Shown here: piece after piece, positions 1 to 7,998 of the stretch
Layout of the letters: every line of letters begins with the position of its first letter
Position numbering within the stretch: the stretch's first letter is position 1
NCBI RefSeq assembly: GCF_002201475.1
Contig: NZ_CP021422.1
Coordinates: 496,001-560,000 of the forward strand
Length of the DNA: 64,000 nt
DNA from: Acutalibacter muris
Lineage (GTDB): Bacteria > Bacillota > Clostridia > Oscillospirales > Acutalibacteraceae
Direction: 5' to 3'
The notes under the pieces: generated by a model
The model's input: only the letters and a program-made list of their open reading frames with translations
Databases searched by the model: none
Told to the model about the DNA's origin: nothing
Translations under genes and position numbers: made by a program

Positions 1-434
1 GCTCCGGCTCTGAAAAGTTAGGGATGCTGCTGAATGCCATCGAGGAAAACTCGGGCCTGCCGAAGCTGATACTCTACTCCCTGAATCCCAATGACAACGC
101 CGCCATAGCGTCCATCATGGGCACTTTCCAGGGGGGCGGGGTGCCAGGCAAGCTCCAGCTGGGCAGCGCCTGGTGGTTCAACGACAGCCGCCCGGGCATG
201 CGCGCCCAGCTGACGGAACTGGCATGTAACGGTGTGCTGGGCCAGTTCGTGGGTATGCTCACCGACTCCCGGTCCTTTTTGAGCTATCCCCGGCACGAAT
301 ATTTCCGGCGTGTCCTCTGCGAACTCATAGGCGAATGGGTAGAGAGCGGCCAGTACCCGGACGACAGGCCGCGCCTTGAGAAAATAGTGGCGGACCTCTC
401 ATATAACAATACCAAAAACTACTTTGGCTTTTAA
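1..434 (+). CDS. uxaC: Glucuronate isomerase, C-terminal part (gene enters from the left edge)
   Basis: The reading frame is open from base 3 and ends at TAA 432-434, so only about the last 143 residues are present. They carry conserved C-terminal UxaC features: ILYSLNPND, the glycine run in GTFQGGGVPGK, the SAWWFNDSRPGM segment and the YPRHEYFRR motif. UxaC interconverts glucuronate with fructuronate and galacturonate with tagaturonate in the cytoplasm, the first step of hexuronate breakdown. The next gene starts 12 bases later and is the expected next enzyme, so the two form one operon. Family identity is clear; the substrate preference is taken from the family. Confidence 0.95.
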   Translation, partial: SGSEKLGMLLNAIEENSGLPKLILYSLNPNDNAAIASIMGTFQGGGVPGKLQLGSAWWFNDSRPGMRAQLTELACNGVLGQFVGMLTDSRSFLSYPRHEYFRRVLCELIGEWVESGQYPDDRPRLEKIVADLSYNNTKNYFGF

Positions 435-446
435 GGAGTGATATAT

Positions 447-1289
447 ATGGAACTGCCCTACAAGGTGGATTTCACCGGCAAGGTAGTGGTGGTCACCGGC
501 GCAGGGGGCGTGCTTTGCGGGGATATGGCCCGGGCCTTTGCCCAGGCCGGGGCGAAGGTCGCGGCCCTGGACATCAACCTCCCGGCGGTGGAGGAGCTGG
601 CCGCTGAGTGCCGGGAGCTGAACGAGACCTGCCTTGCATACAAGGCGGACGTGCTCAGTAAGGAGAGCCTTGAGGACGTGCATCAGCGCATACTCAAGGA
701 CCTTGGCCCCTGCGACCTCCTGATAAACGGCGCGGGGGGCAATAACCCCCGGGCCACCACCGACAACGAGTATCAGCACGAGGCAAAGGAGGGCCAGAAG
801 ACCTTCTTCGACCTGGAGCCCGAGGGCGTGGACTTCGTGTTTAAGCTCAACTTCCAGGGGACACTGCTGCCCACCCAGGTGTTCGCCGGGGATATGGCGG
901 AGAGGAAACGCGGCTGTATTCTGAACATCTCCTCCATGAACGCCTACGTGCCCCTGACAAAGATACCGGCATACTCCGGGGCGAAAGCTGCCGTCAGCAA
1001 TTTTACCCAGTGGCTGGCTGTGCACTTCGCCGGGACAGGCATACGCTGCAACGCCATTGCCCCGGGCTTTCTTGTGTCCGACCAGAACCGGGCCCTGCTC
1101 TTTAACGAGGACGGTTCTCCCACTACCCGCTCCGGCAAGATACTGACGGGCACGCCCATGGGCCGCTTTGTGGACAGCAGCGAGCTTCTCGGGGGGGTAT
1201 TCTTCCTCTGCGACGACAGGGCCGCCAGCGCCATCACCGGGGTGGTGCTGCCCATCGATGGCGGATTCGCCGCATATTCGGGGGTATAA
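447..1289 (+). CDS. SDR-family oxidoreductase, probable fructuronate reductase (mannonate dehydrogenase)
   Basis: A 280-residue short-chain dehydrogenase. The Rossmann motif TGAGGVLCG lies at residues 18-26 and the catalytic Tyr176-x3-Lys180 in YSGAK. ATG 447 is preferred over GTG 438 because AAGGAG (433-438) sits 8 bases before it. Clostridia often use an SDR enzyme instead of the classical UxuB for NAD-dependent reduction of fructuronate to mannonate, and the position directly behind uxaC supports that role. The reaction is inferred from context. Other sugar-acid reductases of this SDR group are possible. Confidence 0.85.
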   Translation: MELPYKVDFTGKVVVVTGAGGVLCGDMARAFAQAGAKVAALDINLPAVEELAAECRELNETCLAYKADVLSKESLEDVHQRILKDLGPCDLLINGAGGNNPRATTDNEYQHEAKEGQKTFFDLEPEGVDFVFKLNFQGTLLPTQVFAGDMAERKRGCILNISSMNAYVPLTKIPAYSGAKAAVSNFTQWLAVHFAGTGIRCNAIAPGFLVSDQNRALLFNEDGSPTTRSGKILTGTPMGRFVDSSELLGGVFFLCDDRAASAITGVVLPIDGGFAAYSGV

Positions 1290-1290
1290 C

Positions 1291-1331
1291 GAAAGTAAAA
1301 GGGGCTGCAAAAGCAGTCCCTTTTGACTTTC
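1291..1331. terminator. Bidirectional terminator between uxaC operon and merR
   Basis: Stem AAAAGGG-CTGC (1297-1308) pairs with GCAG-CCCTTTT (1313-1324) around an AAAA loop, with one G-T pair. Flanking GAAAGT/ACTTTC can extend it. It lies between two convergent genes. Confidence 0.85.
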
Positions 1332-2064
1332 ATTCCAGACCAGTTGCGGCGGCTATGGCCTTCGCCGCGAACTCAGCCGTCCCCGGCCCGCCCGTGTTGT
1401 CGATGCTCTCTGTAAAGTCCCCGCCGCCGGAGTACATCTTCCCCAGGCCCATAAGGGTCTTATCCGAGCAGGCGTAGAAATTCTCGGTAATGAAGCCTTG
1501 AAGCTCCCGGGCGAGGGCCATTGCCTCCGGGGACTCCGGGTTTGTCCCCCGCAGCTCCCCGAACCGTGCGAATATCCCCATTATCTGGGCTTCCATGGCC
1601 TTGTCCCGTTCCGGGGTCCAGTCCTTGGACTTCTCCAGAAACTCCTTATACTCCGGGGTGTTCTCATATATAGCCTTGGCTTCTTTTGCGTACTGGTCGA
1701 TCTTGCTTGTGTCAAACGCTGTAAAATCCATTTTTCTGTTCACTCCTATCAGCTTTATGCCCTTTGCCAGGAGTATCAGGTTCTCAATATGCTCCTTTTT
1801 CAGCTCCAGCAGGGTTATCTGCTGCTCCAACGCTCGGTTCTTGTCAAAGCCCGGGCTCTCAAGTATGGCCTTTATCTCCCGAAGGGGAAACTCCAGTTCC
1901 CGAAAGAGCAGTATCTGCTGCAAGCGTTCCAGGGCCGCATCGTCATACAGCCTGTAGCCTGCTTCAGAGACCGCCGTGGGCTTTAAGAGCCCCAGAGCGT
2001 CATAATGCCGGAGCGCGCGCGCCGTCACCCCGGATATCTCAGAGAGCTCATGTATGGTCATCAT
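1330..2064 (-). CDS. MerR-family regulator with TipAS-type effector domain
   Basis: 244 residues. The N-terminal winged helix-turn-helix (about 1-70) carries the MerR signature RALRHYDALGLLKP and YRLYDDAALERLQQI. A coiled dimerisation helix follows (about 75-115), then an all-helical TipAS antibiotic-recognition domain (about 120-240) with the typical SKDWTPE and MEAQIMGIFARFGEL segments. TipAL-type proteins bind small hydrophobic or thiopeptide ligands and twist promoters that have a 19-bp spacer. This gene has just such a promoter (2095-2125), so it is probably autoregulated. Start chosen from AGGAGG 7 bases upstream. The ligand is unknown. Confidence 0.9.
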   Translation of the reverse strand: MMTIHELSEISGVTARALRHYDALGLLKPTAVSEAGYRLYDDAALERLQQILLFRELEFPLREIKAILESPGFDKNRALEQQITLLELKKEHIENLILLAKGIKLIGVNRKMDFTAFDTSKIDQYAKEAKAIYENTPEYKEFLEKSKDWTPERDKAMEAQIMGIFARFGELRGTNPESPEAMALARELQGFITENFYACSDKTLMGLGKMYSGGGDFTESIDNTGGPGTAEFAAKAIAAATGLE

Positions 2065-2094
2065 AACCTGTCCTCCTTTGAAAGGTATGACAGA

Positions 2095-2125
2095 AGTATA
2101 AACTATGACGCAGGGTGAAGGTCAA
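2095..2125 (-). promoter_or_regulatory. MerR-type promoter with 19-bp spacer upstream of merR
   Basis: On the minus strand -35 TTGACC (2120-2125) and -10 TATACT (2095-2100) are 19 bp apart. The spacer holds a degenerate dyad (CCTTCACC...TGCGTCATAG). The overlong spacer is the hallmark of promoters activated by MerR proteins. Confidence 0.85.
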
Positions 2126-2134
2126 GAGGAAATT

Positions 2135-2650
2135 TCAAAGTTTTTCAGGCTTTTTTATCCGGGTGTAAAAGTGGGTCTCGTCCTCATGGTGCACATAAGC
2201 GCCGTTCTTCACCTGCACCCGCAGGGAGGCCGGGTTCCCCCTCCTGACGGACATGTAAATTTCCTCCTCCGGGATAATTTCCCAGGCTTTCTCTATAGTG
2301 AGCCTCAGCCCCTCGGTGGCATAGCCCCGCCCGCGGTACTCCGGGGCTATCTCATAGCCGATATGCCCCGCGCCGTTAGCAAGGGCTTCTGTCAGATAAT
2401 GGCGCAGTTTGAACAGACCCACAAGGTTATCGCCCTCCCAAAGAAAAAAAGCAGTGTCCGGCACGCGGCCCTCCTTAATCCCGATACCTTTGGAGTGGTT
2501 TATATATCCGGGCAGTATTTCCCTCTCAAACTCCTCCCTTGTGCACCCGGAGCCCGGGTTCATAAACCCGCACTCGTCCTTGGGCATACCGGTGATGAAC
2601 AGGTACTCCTTCTCAATGTCCTCAAGGTTCGCTTCCTTCAGGTATAGCAT
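2135..2650 (-). CDS. GNAT-family N-acetyltransferase (RimJ/RimL type)
   Basis: 171 residues from ATG 2648-2650, chosen over TTG 2671 because AGGGAG lies 8 bases before it. The acetyl-CoA binding loop is IGYEIAPEYRGRGYATEGLRL (about residues 90-110), followed by the usual NPASLRVQVKNG segment. This group acetylates protein alpha-amino groups or small amines such as antibiotics; the substrate cannot be told from sequence. It lies upstream of merR on the same strand, but merR has its own promoter, so the two are at most loosely linked. Confidence 0.85.
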   Translation of the reverse strand: MLYLKEANLEDIEKEYLFITGMPKDECGFMNPGSGCTREEFEREILPGYINHSKGIGIKEGRVPDTAFFLWEGDNLVGLFKLRHYLTEALANGAGHIGYEIAPEYRGRGYATEGLRLTIEKAWEIIPEEEIYMSVRRGNPASLRVQVKNGAYVHHEDETHFYTRIKKPEKL

Positions 2651-2683
2651 TACAATCACTCCCTGTTTCAAATTATGTGGTCA

Positions 2684-2712
2684 ATTATATCACAGATATC
2701 CATACGTTGCAA
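2684..2712 (-). promoter_or_regulatory. Sigma-A promoter of the acetyltransferase gene
   Basis: Minus strand: -35 TTGCAA (2707-2712), 17-bp spacer, -10 TATAAT (2684-2689). Confidence 0.7.
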
Positions 2713-2741
2713 CATAAAACACACAGAAAGCAGGTTATATT

Positions 2742-3758
2742 ATGACAAACTATCAGCTTTGGACAGGTACCTACACCCAGGGGGAGCCCCGGGACGGCAT
2801 ATACCGCCTGGGCTTCGACGGCAAAAATCTCAGTGTGCTGGAGAGCTGGGGCGGGCTTACCGACCCCTCATACCTACAGCCGGTGGGCGATAAGGTCTAC
2901 GCCGTGGAGGAGCTTTCGGAGGGCGGCTCAATAATCGAGCTTTCGCCGGGCAAAAAGGAGTACCGCCGCTGGACGCTCCCTGGCAGCGGGTACTGCCATG
3001 TGACGGCCCTGGGAAACCTCCTCTATGCTTCGGGCTACTCCGGCGGGTGCCTTGCGGGGTTTGACCTGGGCACAGAAAGGCTTTGTGAGTTTATAGAGCA
3101 CGAGGGCCGGGGAACGGACCAGAAGCGCCAGGAGCGGGCCCATATCCACTCGGCCCGGCCTACCCCCGACGGGGTTGGGCTGTTCGTGGCGGACCTGGGG
3201 CTTGATAAGCTGTTCCAGTACCGCGTGGGCCCGGGCGGAAGGCTTGCGCCCCATGAGGGCCAGCCCTTTGTGCGGGTTGCTCCCGGCCAGGGGCCAAGGC
3301 ATTTCGCGTATCACCCAAGCGGCAGGTTTCTGTACCTTGTGACGGAGATGGGCCAGACCCTTCGGACCTACTGCTATGACAGCGGTAGCTCTGCGCTGGA
3401 ATTCCTCAACGAGTACCCCCTCTATGAGACCGCCCCCGCCCCGGGGGATACCGCGGCTGACGTGCAGCTGGACCCGGCGGGCAGGTTTATATACGCCAGT
3501 GTGCGGGGCTCTGACAGGATATTCCGCTATAAGGTCACGGCGGACCCGGGGACCCTGGAACCGGCGGGCAGCTTCTCAAGCGGCGGCAAATATCCCCGGA
3601 GCATCAGCATAAGCCCGGACGGTAGGTATCTTGCGGCGGCGAATCAGCTCTCCGGAAAGGTGGCGGTGTTTGAGCTGGGGCCGGGCATACCTGCCGGAGG
3701 TGCCGCAAAGCTGCAAATACCCGGCGCGGTATGTGTGAAATGGGCCGGAAATAAATGA
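2742..3758 (+). CDS. Beta-propeller lactonase family protein (6-phosphogluconolactonase-like)
   Basis: 338 residues without signal peptide, so cytoplasmic. It follows the seven-bladed lactonase (Pgl/YbhE) pattern: N-terminal WTGTYTQGEPRDGIYRLGFD, then AHIHSARPTPDG near residue 125, ARHFAYHPSGRFLYLVTEMGQTLRTY and a repeat of the blade motif in PRSISISPDGRYLAAANQLSG. Enzymes of this family hydrolyse 6-phosphogluconolactone, but many homologues in Clostridia lack an oxidative pentose pathway, so another sugar lactone is possible. The ribosome binding site (AGCAGG) is weak. Transcribed alone, ending at the terminator at 3762-3786. Confidence 0.85.
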   Translation: MTNYQLWTGTYTQGEPRDGIYRLGFDGKNLSVLESWGGLTDPSYLQPVGDKVYAVEELSEGGSIIELSPGKKEYRRWTLPGSGYCHVTALGNLLYASGYSGGCLAGFDLGTERLCEFIEHEGRGTDQKRQERAHIHSARPTPDGVGLFVADLGLDKLFQYRVGPGGRLAPHEGQPFVRVAPGQGPRHFAYHPSGRFLYLVTEMGQTLRTYCYDSGSSALEFLNEYPLYETAPAPGDTAADVQLDPAGRFIYASVRGSDRIFRYKVTADPGTLEPAGSFSSGGKYPRSISISPDGRYLAAANQLSGKVAVFELGPGIPAGGAAKLQIPGAVCVKWAGNK

Positions 3759-3761
3759 AAA

Positions 3762-3786
3762 AAGGAGTCCCCTTGGGGGACTCCTT
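3762..3786. terminator. Bidirectional terminator, 11-bp stem
   Basis: AAGGAGTCCCC (3762-3772), loop TTG, GGGGACTCCTT (3776-3786). It overlaps the last bases of the convergent minus-strand gene and serves both. Confidence 0.9.
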
Positions 3787-4138
3787 ATTCCAGTTCAGGG
3801 AAGACCATAGGGTTCTGGCCCAGAACGCAGAGGGTATCGTTGGACTTTTTGCAGAACAGCATATACGCCTGCCGGTAGAACTGTGAGATGAGCTCCTTGT
3901 CCTCCAATATGTCCTCTCCGGGCTCAAAGCGGATACTGACCCGGCATCTGGCGTGGAAACGCAGGACGTTGCTTTTGCCGGAGTCGAACATCACTATAAC
4001 GGCGCGCAGGGGCATAGAGGGGTCGTTGGGAGTCTGTAGGCTGAACGCGATCTCCGGCTGGGTAGTGATGGGTTCGCTCTGATCGGTGGCGATAAGGAAG
4101 TCGAACAGGTCGAACTTCACCGAGTCTATTTTGGGCAT
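3785..4138 (-). CDS. Uncharacterised 117-residue protein
   Basis: Starts MPKIDSVKF after AGGAGG (ATG 4136-4138). Upstream in-frame ATG codons have no ribosome binding site and would run through the promoter. Soluble, no signal or membrane segment, one mixed alpha/beta domain rich in beta-strand-like stretches, ending in a helix (ISQFYRQAYMLF) and GQNPMVFPEL. The overall pattern of a beta sheet followed by a C-terminal helix and a proline-ended tail faintly recalls SecB-fold proteins, but I cannot support this. Function unknown. It has its own promoter and terminator. Confidence 0.75.
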   Translation of the reverse strand: MPKIDSVKFDLFDFLIATDQSEPITTQPEIAFSLQTPNDPSMPLRAVIVMFDSGKSNVLRFHARCRVSIRFEPGEDILEDKELISQFYRQAYMLFCKKSNDTLCVLGQNPMVFPELE

Positions 4139-4162
4139 GGTACCTCCTCCTAATTGTATCAT

Positions 4163-4191
4163 ATTGTACCAGAATCGGCCGGGGATGTCAA
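4163..4191 (-). promoter_or_regulatory. Sigma-A promoter of the 117-residue protein gene
   Basis: Minus strand: -35 TTGACA (4186-4191), 17-bp spacer, -10 TACAAT (4163-4168), about 25 bases before the start codon. Confidence 0.75.
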
Positions 4192-4233
4192 CATAGCAAT
4201 AGCGGGGGATATAATGCCCGCTGAGAAAAACAA

Positions 4234-4262
4234 TTGACATTTTTATGAATACGTGCTAAAAT
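4234..4262 (+). promoter_or_regulatory. Sigma-A promoter of the FIST two-gene operon
   Basis: -35 TTGACA (4234-4239), 17-bp spacer, -10 TAAAAT (4257-4262). A leader of about 95 bases follows, with GCGCTG/CAGCGC arms (about 4296-4332) and then a T run (4341-4346), which could act as a weak attenuator. Confidence 0.75.
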
Positions 4263-4364
4263 TACTGTATTATGATGGGGGGCGGCGGTTTCGCGCGCTG
4301 TCTCTTAGTGTAGTATACTTTTATCAGCGCTAGTCGGGATTTTTTATGAGAGAAGGTGAATTTA

Positions 4365-4565
4365 TTGGCAGGTCAGGTCTATAACATGATACAGCAGGTC
4401 ATTACCCAAAAGGGAAGAGGCAACCTGGTTATCGAAAATTCAGTTCGGACAAAGATGTATCTAAAGGGGATTGCTGTGGATAAATATACTGCGGTGTCTC
4501 CCGATGATCCGGCTACCATAAAAAAGGTGCGCGAGGTTGCCAAAGAATTTGGCATTATAGTCTGA
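4365..4565 (+). CDS. Small unknown protein (66 aa) in front of the FIST gene
   Basis: TTG 4365 is taken as start because AGAAGG lies 8 bases before it; GTG 4356 would overlap that site. The next gene also starts TTG-GC. The protein begins with a helix (GQVYNMIQQVI), has a beta-rich middle (GNLVIENSVRTKMYLKGI) and a C-terminal helix (PATIKKVREVAKEFGI). No signal or membrane segment. I do not recognise the family. The 37-base gap to the FIST gene and shared promoter suggest joint function, perhaps as its partner or output. Lower GC and ATC/ATT codons set both genes apart from their neighbours. Confidence 0.7.
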   Translation: MAGQVYNMIQQVITQKGRGNLVIENSVRTKMYLKGIAVDKYTAVSPDDPATIKKVREVAKEFGIIV

Positions 4566-4602
4566 GGTCTACAAAATTTGCTATGTAAAGGCGGGAAATA
4601 TA

Positions 4603-5700
4603 TTGGCAGTCAAGACGGTTTTAATTAAGGGAACAAATAGCCAGGATATGGCGCGGCAGGCCGGCGAAGCTTTGGCCGGTTTCCAGCCGAAGCTGTTGCT
4701 GTTTTTTGCCTCCAGCGTGTATGAGGAGCCCCAGGCGGCTCTGAAGGAGGCTTTCCCCAACAGCGAAATTATCGGCTCTACCTCCCATAGCGAGTATTGC
4801 GACGGGGAGTTTACAAGCGGCGCGGTCAGCATTATGGCGATGGATAAGGAGAGCGTTGAGGACGTTTGCGTGCGCGTTGTGGAAAACATCAGCGCGGAGC
4901 CGGACCTTAGAGGGGTTCTGGAGGATATGCACGGCTATTTTGGCGGTGTGGAGCAGGTCATCAACAATTACGAGAGCTATGTAGGGCTTGTTATGTTCGA
5001 GTCCAGCGCGAAGTCCGAGGAGATTTTTATGGACCGCCTGGGAACGGTGACAGACCTTCTCTTTGTGGGCGGCTCGTCCTCCACGGCCGACAGCGGAGAA
5101 TCGCTGGTCTATGCCAACGGCAAAAGCTATAGCGGCGCGGCAGTGCTGGCAATACTTAAAACAGTGAACGGCTACGATGTGATCAAGACCCAGAGCGCCC
5201 ATATTTTGTCAGAGCGCAAGCTGCTGGTTACTAAGTCCGATATGCGCAACCGTATCCTTTACGAATTTGACGGACGCCCCTGCGGCGAGGTCTATGCCGA
5301 GGTTTTGGGGGTTGCCCAGGAGGATATTCAGAATTGCTTTGTAAGCAATCCCTTGGGGGTTGTGGCTGACGGCGAAATTTTCGTCCGTACCTTCAATCAG
5401 ATCCAGGACGGCGGCATCACCCTGCACTGTGGTCTGCCGGAGGGGACAGAGATCAATGTTCTGGAGATCGGCGATATAGTTGATGATACCAGAAAGGCCC
5501 TGGACCAGGCGATCACCTATAAACTCGCCGGCCTGATCAACTTTAACTGTCTCTACCGCACTCTGGAGATGCAGAAGGAGAACCAGGTCGAGCCTTACTG
5601 TGAGCTTTTCGGGCGGTATCCCAGCATAGGCTTCTCCACTAATGGCGAAGCGTTTTTCGGGCATATCAATGAAACGTCCACAATTTTGGTCATAAAATAA
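4603..5700 (+). CDS. FIST-domain sensor protein (FIST_N + FIST_C)
   Basis: 365 residues from TTG 4603 (AAAGGCGGG upstream). FIST_N covers about residues 30-205 (LLLFFASSVYEEPQAALKEAFPNSEIIGSTSHSEYCDGEF, VGGSSSTADSGESLVYANGKSY) and FIST_C about 210-350 (FDGRPCGEVYAEVLGVAQED, GVVADGEIFVRTFNQIQDGG, INFNCLYRTLEMQ, FGRYPSIGFSTNGEAFFGHINETSTILVI). FIST domains are cytoplasmic sensors, probably of small ligands such as amino acids, usually fused to or beside kinases, chemotaxis or diguanylate-cyclase proteins. Here no output domain is attached; only the small upstream protein is linked. Codon use differs from neighbours, so acquisition by transfer is plausible. Confidence 0.88.
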   Translation: MAVKTVLIKGTNSQDMARQAGEALAGFQPKLLLFFASSVYEEPQAALKEAFPNSEIIGSTSHSEYCDGEFTSGAVSIMAMDKESVEDVCVRVVENISAEPDLRGVLEDMHGYFGGVEQVINNYESYVGLVMFESSAKSEEIFMDRLGTVTDLLFVGGSSSTADSGESLVYANGKSYSGAAVLAILKTVNGYDVIKTQSAHILSERKLLVTKSDMRNRILYEFDGRPCGEVYAEVLGVAQEDIQNCFVSNPLGVVADGEIFVRTFNQIQDGGITLHCGLPEGTEINVLEIGDIVDDTRKALDQAITYKLAGLINFNCLYRTLEMQKENQVEPYCELFGRYPSIGFSTNGEAFFGHINETSTILVIK

Positions 5701-5733
5701 ATTGTTCTCAGTCCCGGATCGGGGCTGGAATAT

Positions 5734-5761
5734 GGAAGCCGTCTCTTTTGGGACGGCTTCC
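5734..5761 (+). terminator. Terminator of the FIST operon
   Basis: GGAAGCCGTCTC (5734-5745), TTTT loop, GGGACGGCTTCC (5750-5761), then ATTTATTTA. Confidence 0.85.
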
Positions 5762-5781
5762 ATTTATTTATGAATATCCCA

Positions 5782-5810
5782 TTGCCAATTCCCCGACCGT
5801 CTGTTATTAT
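5782..5810 (+). promoter_or_regulatory. Probable promoter of the GH3 gene
   Basis: -35 TTGCCA (5782-5787), 17-bp spacer, -10 TATTAT (5805-5810), 35 bases before the start codon. Confidence 0.55.
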
Positions 5811-5844
5811 GTATATAACCAATTTTATAAAAGGAGCGGTGCGC

Positions 5845-7953
5845 ATGGATAGAGAGACTGCCCGGAAACGGGCCCAGGAGCTGGTGGAAAGCATGACCAC
5901 GGAGGAGAGGGCCTCACAGTTGAGATACGACGCCCCGGCCATACCCCGGCTGGGGATACCGGCCTATAACTGGTGGAACGAGGCTCTGCACGGAGTGGCC
6001 CGGGCGGGGACAGCCACCATGTTCCCCCAGGCTATCGGCTTGGCGGCGGCCTTCGACCCGGAGCTTATGCGGCAGGTGGGGGACTGCATCAGCACCGAGG
6101 GCCGGGCAAAGTATAACGAGAGCAGCGCCCGGGGGGACAGGGACATCTATAAGGGGCTCACCTTCTGGTCCCCCAACGTAAACATCTTCCGGGACCCCCG
6201 CTGGGGCCGGGGCCACGAGACCTATGGCGAGGACCCGGAACTGACCTCCCGGCTGGGTGTGGCCTTTGTTCAGGGAATACAGGGGGACGGGGAGTATATG
6301 AAGGCCGCCGCCTGTGCAAAGCACTTCGCCGTGCACTCCGGCCCGGAGGCCGAGCGCCACCGCTTTAACGCCGTGGCCAGCCCCAAGGACATGGAGGAGA
6401 CCTATCTGCCCGCCTTCGAGGCCTGTGTGAAGGAGGGTAAGGTGGAGGCGGTCATGGGCGCTTATAACCGCACCAACGGCGAGCCCTGCTGCGGCAGCCC
6501 CAGCCTGCAAAAGGTACTGCGGGGGGAGTGGGGCTTTGAGGGCCACTTCGTGTCGGACTGCTGGGCCATCGCGGATTTCCACGAGTACCATAAGATAACT
6601 AAGCGGCCAGAGGAGTCGGTGAAGCTGGCTCTGGAAAACGGCTGCGACGTGAACTGCGGCTGCACCTACCAGCGAATACTGAATGCCCTGGAGGAGGGCC
6701 TGCTGGAGGAGAAGTACGTGACAGAGTCCTGCGTGCGGCTGTTCACCACCCGGTTCCTGCTGGGAATGTTCGACAAGACGGAATATGACGGCTTTGGCCG
6801 TCTGGACGTGGAGACCAGAGAGCACCTGGCCCTCTCCCGGCGGGCGGCAAGGGAGAGCCTGGTGCTGCTGAAAAATGACGGCCTGCTGCCCTTAAAGCTG
6901 GAGGAGCTGCATACTATAGGGGTCGTCGGCCCCAACGCCAACAGCCGCAGTGCTCTTATCGGCAACTACCACGGCACGGCCTCCCGGTACATAACCGTGC
7001 TGGAGGGGATACAGGATATTGCGGAGACGGCGGGCAAGAGGGTGCTATACGCCGAGGGCTGCCATCTCTCCCAGGACAAGACCGAGGGGCTGTCCCAGAA
7101 TGCGGACGACAGACTGAGCGAGGCAAAGGCGGTGGCGGAGCTCTCCGACGTTGTTATCCTGGTCACCGGCCTGGACGAGACCCTGGAGGGCGAAGAAGGA
7201 GATACGGGCAACGCATATTTCTCTGGAGACAAAAAGGACCTGCATCTGCCCGCCTCCCAGGAGCGGCTCATGGGGGAGCTGCTGGACTGCGGCAAGCCGG
7301 TGGTGCTTGTAAATATGAGCGGCAGTTCCGTGGACCTGCGCGCCGCCCAGGAGAGGGCCGGGGCCCTCCTACAGGCCTGGTACCCCGGCTCAGAGGGAGG
7401 CCGGGCCGTGGCCCAGGTGCTGTTTGGAGAGGCCTCCCCCTCCGGCAAGCTGCCGGTGACCTTCTACAACAGCACCGAGGACCTGCCGGACTTTAACGAC
7501 TACTCCATGGAGAACCGCACCTACCGCTACTATCAGGGCACGCCCCTTTACCCCTTCGGGTATGGGCTGACCTATGGCCGCTGCGAAGCCGTTAAGGCGG
7601 AGTGGGAAAAGCGGCCCTCAAAAGATGGGGAGTCCGCCCTCCTGCGGGTCACCGTCAGCAACAGCGGGAACCCCACGGAGGAGGTGCTGCAAGTATACGT
7701 CAAAGCCGGGGACACGGAGTGGGCACCGAGGAACCCGGCCCTGGGGGCTTTCCAGAGGATAAGGCTGGAAAAGGGGGAGACCAGGGACGTGACGGTGGAG
7801 CTGCCCATGCGGGCGTTCACCACGGTGGATAAAGACGGCGTGCGGGCCCTGCGGGGATCGCACTTCGAGGTCTGCGCCGGGTTCTCCCAGCCGGACAGGC
7901 GGAGTGTGGAGCTTACCGGCACTGAGCCGGTAAGGCTTGAAACTACGATATAA
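5845..7953 (+). CDS. GH3 glycoside hydrolase, probable beta-xylosidase / arabinosidase
   Basis: 702 residues, no signal peptide, so it acts on imported oligosaccharides. Start chosen from AAAGGAG 8 bases upstream; an in-frame ATG at 5770 lacks one and would cover the promoter. The N-terminal TIM barrel carries WWNEALHGVARAG and KHFAVHSGPE, with the nucleophile Asp238 in VSDCWA. The second domain has GLDETLEGEE (Glu448-451, likely acid/base region) and LHLPASQERLM, the pattern of xylosidase-type GH3 enzymes. A fibronectin-III-like domain ends the protein (about 610-690). The exact sugar (xylose, arabinose or glucose) is inferred from motif style only. Confidence 0.92.
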   Translation: MDRETARKRAQELVESMTTEERASQLRYDAPAIPRLGIPAYNWWNEALHGVARAGTATMFPQAIGLAAAFDPELMRQVGDCISTEGRAKYNESSARGDRDIYKGLTFWSPNVNIFRDPRWGRGHETYGEDPELTSRLGVAFVQGIQGDGEYMKAAACAKHFAVHSGPEAERHRFNAVASPKDMEETYLPAFEACVKEGKVEAVMGAYNRTNGEPCCGSPSLQKVLRGEWGFEGHFVSDCWAIADFHEYHKITKRPEESVKLALENGCDVNCGCTYQRILNALEEGLLEEKYVTESCVRLFTTRFLLGMFDKTEYDGFGRLDVETREHLALSRRAARESLVLLKNDGLLPLKLEELHTIGVVGPNANSRSALIGNYHGTASRYITVLEGIQDIAETAGKRVLYAEGCHLSQDKTEGLSQNADDRLSEAKAVAELSDVVILVTGLDETLEGEEGDTGNAYFSGDKKDLHLPASQERLMGELLDCGKPVVLVNMSGSSVDLRAAQERAGALLQAWYPGSEGGRAVAQVLFGEASPSGKLPVTFYNSTEDLPDFNDYSMENRTYRYYQGTPLYPFGYGLTYGRCEAVKAEWEKRPSKDGESALLRVTVSNSGNPTEEVLQVYVKAGDTEWAPRNPALGAFQRIRLEKGETRDVTVELPMRAFTTVDKDGVRALRGSHFEVCAGFSQPDRRSVELTGTEPVRLETTI

Positions 7954-7963
7954 GCCAAAAAGC

Positions 7964-7998
7964 CGGGCTGTCCTAAAAAGGACGGCCCGACTTTTTTA
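7964..7998. terminator. Bidirectional terminator between GH3 and kinase genes
   Basis: CGGGCTGTCC (7964-7973), loop TAAAAA, GGACGGCCCG (7980-7989), followed by CTTTTTT. The convergent kinase gene ends at its edge. Confidence 0.88.
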
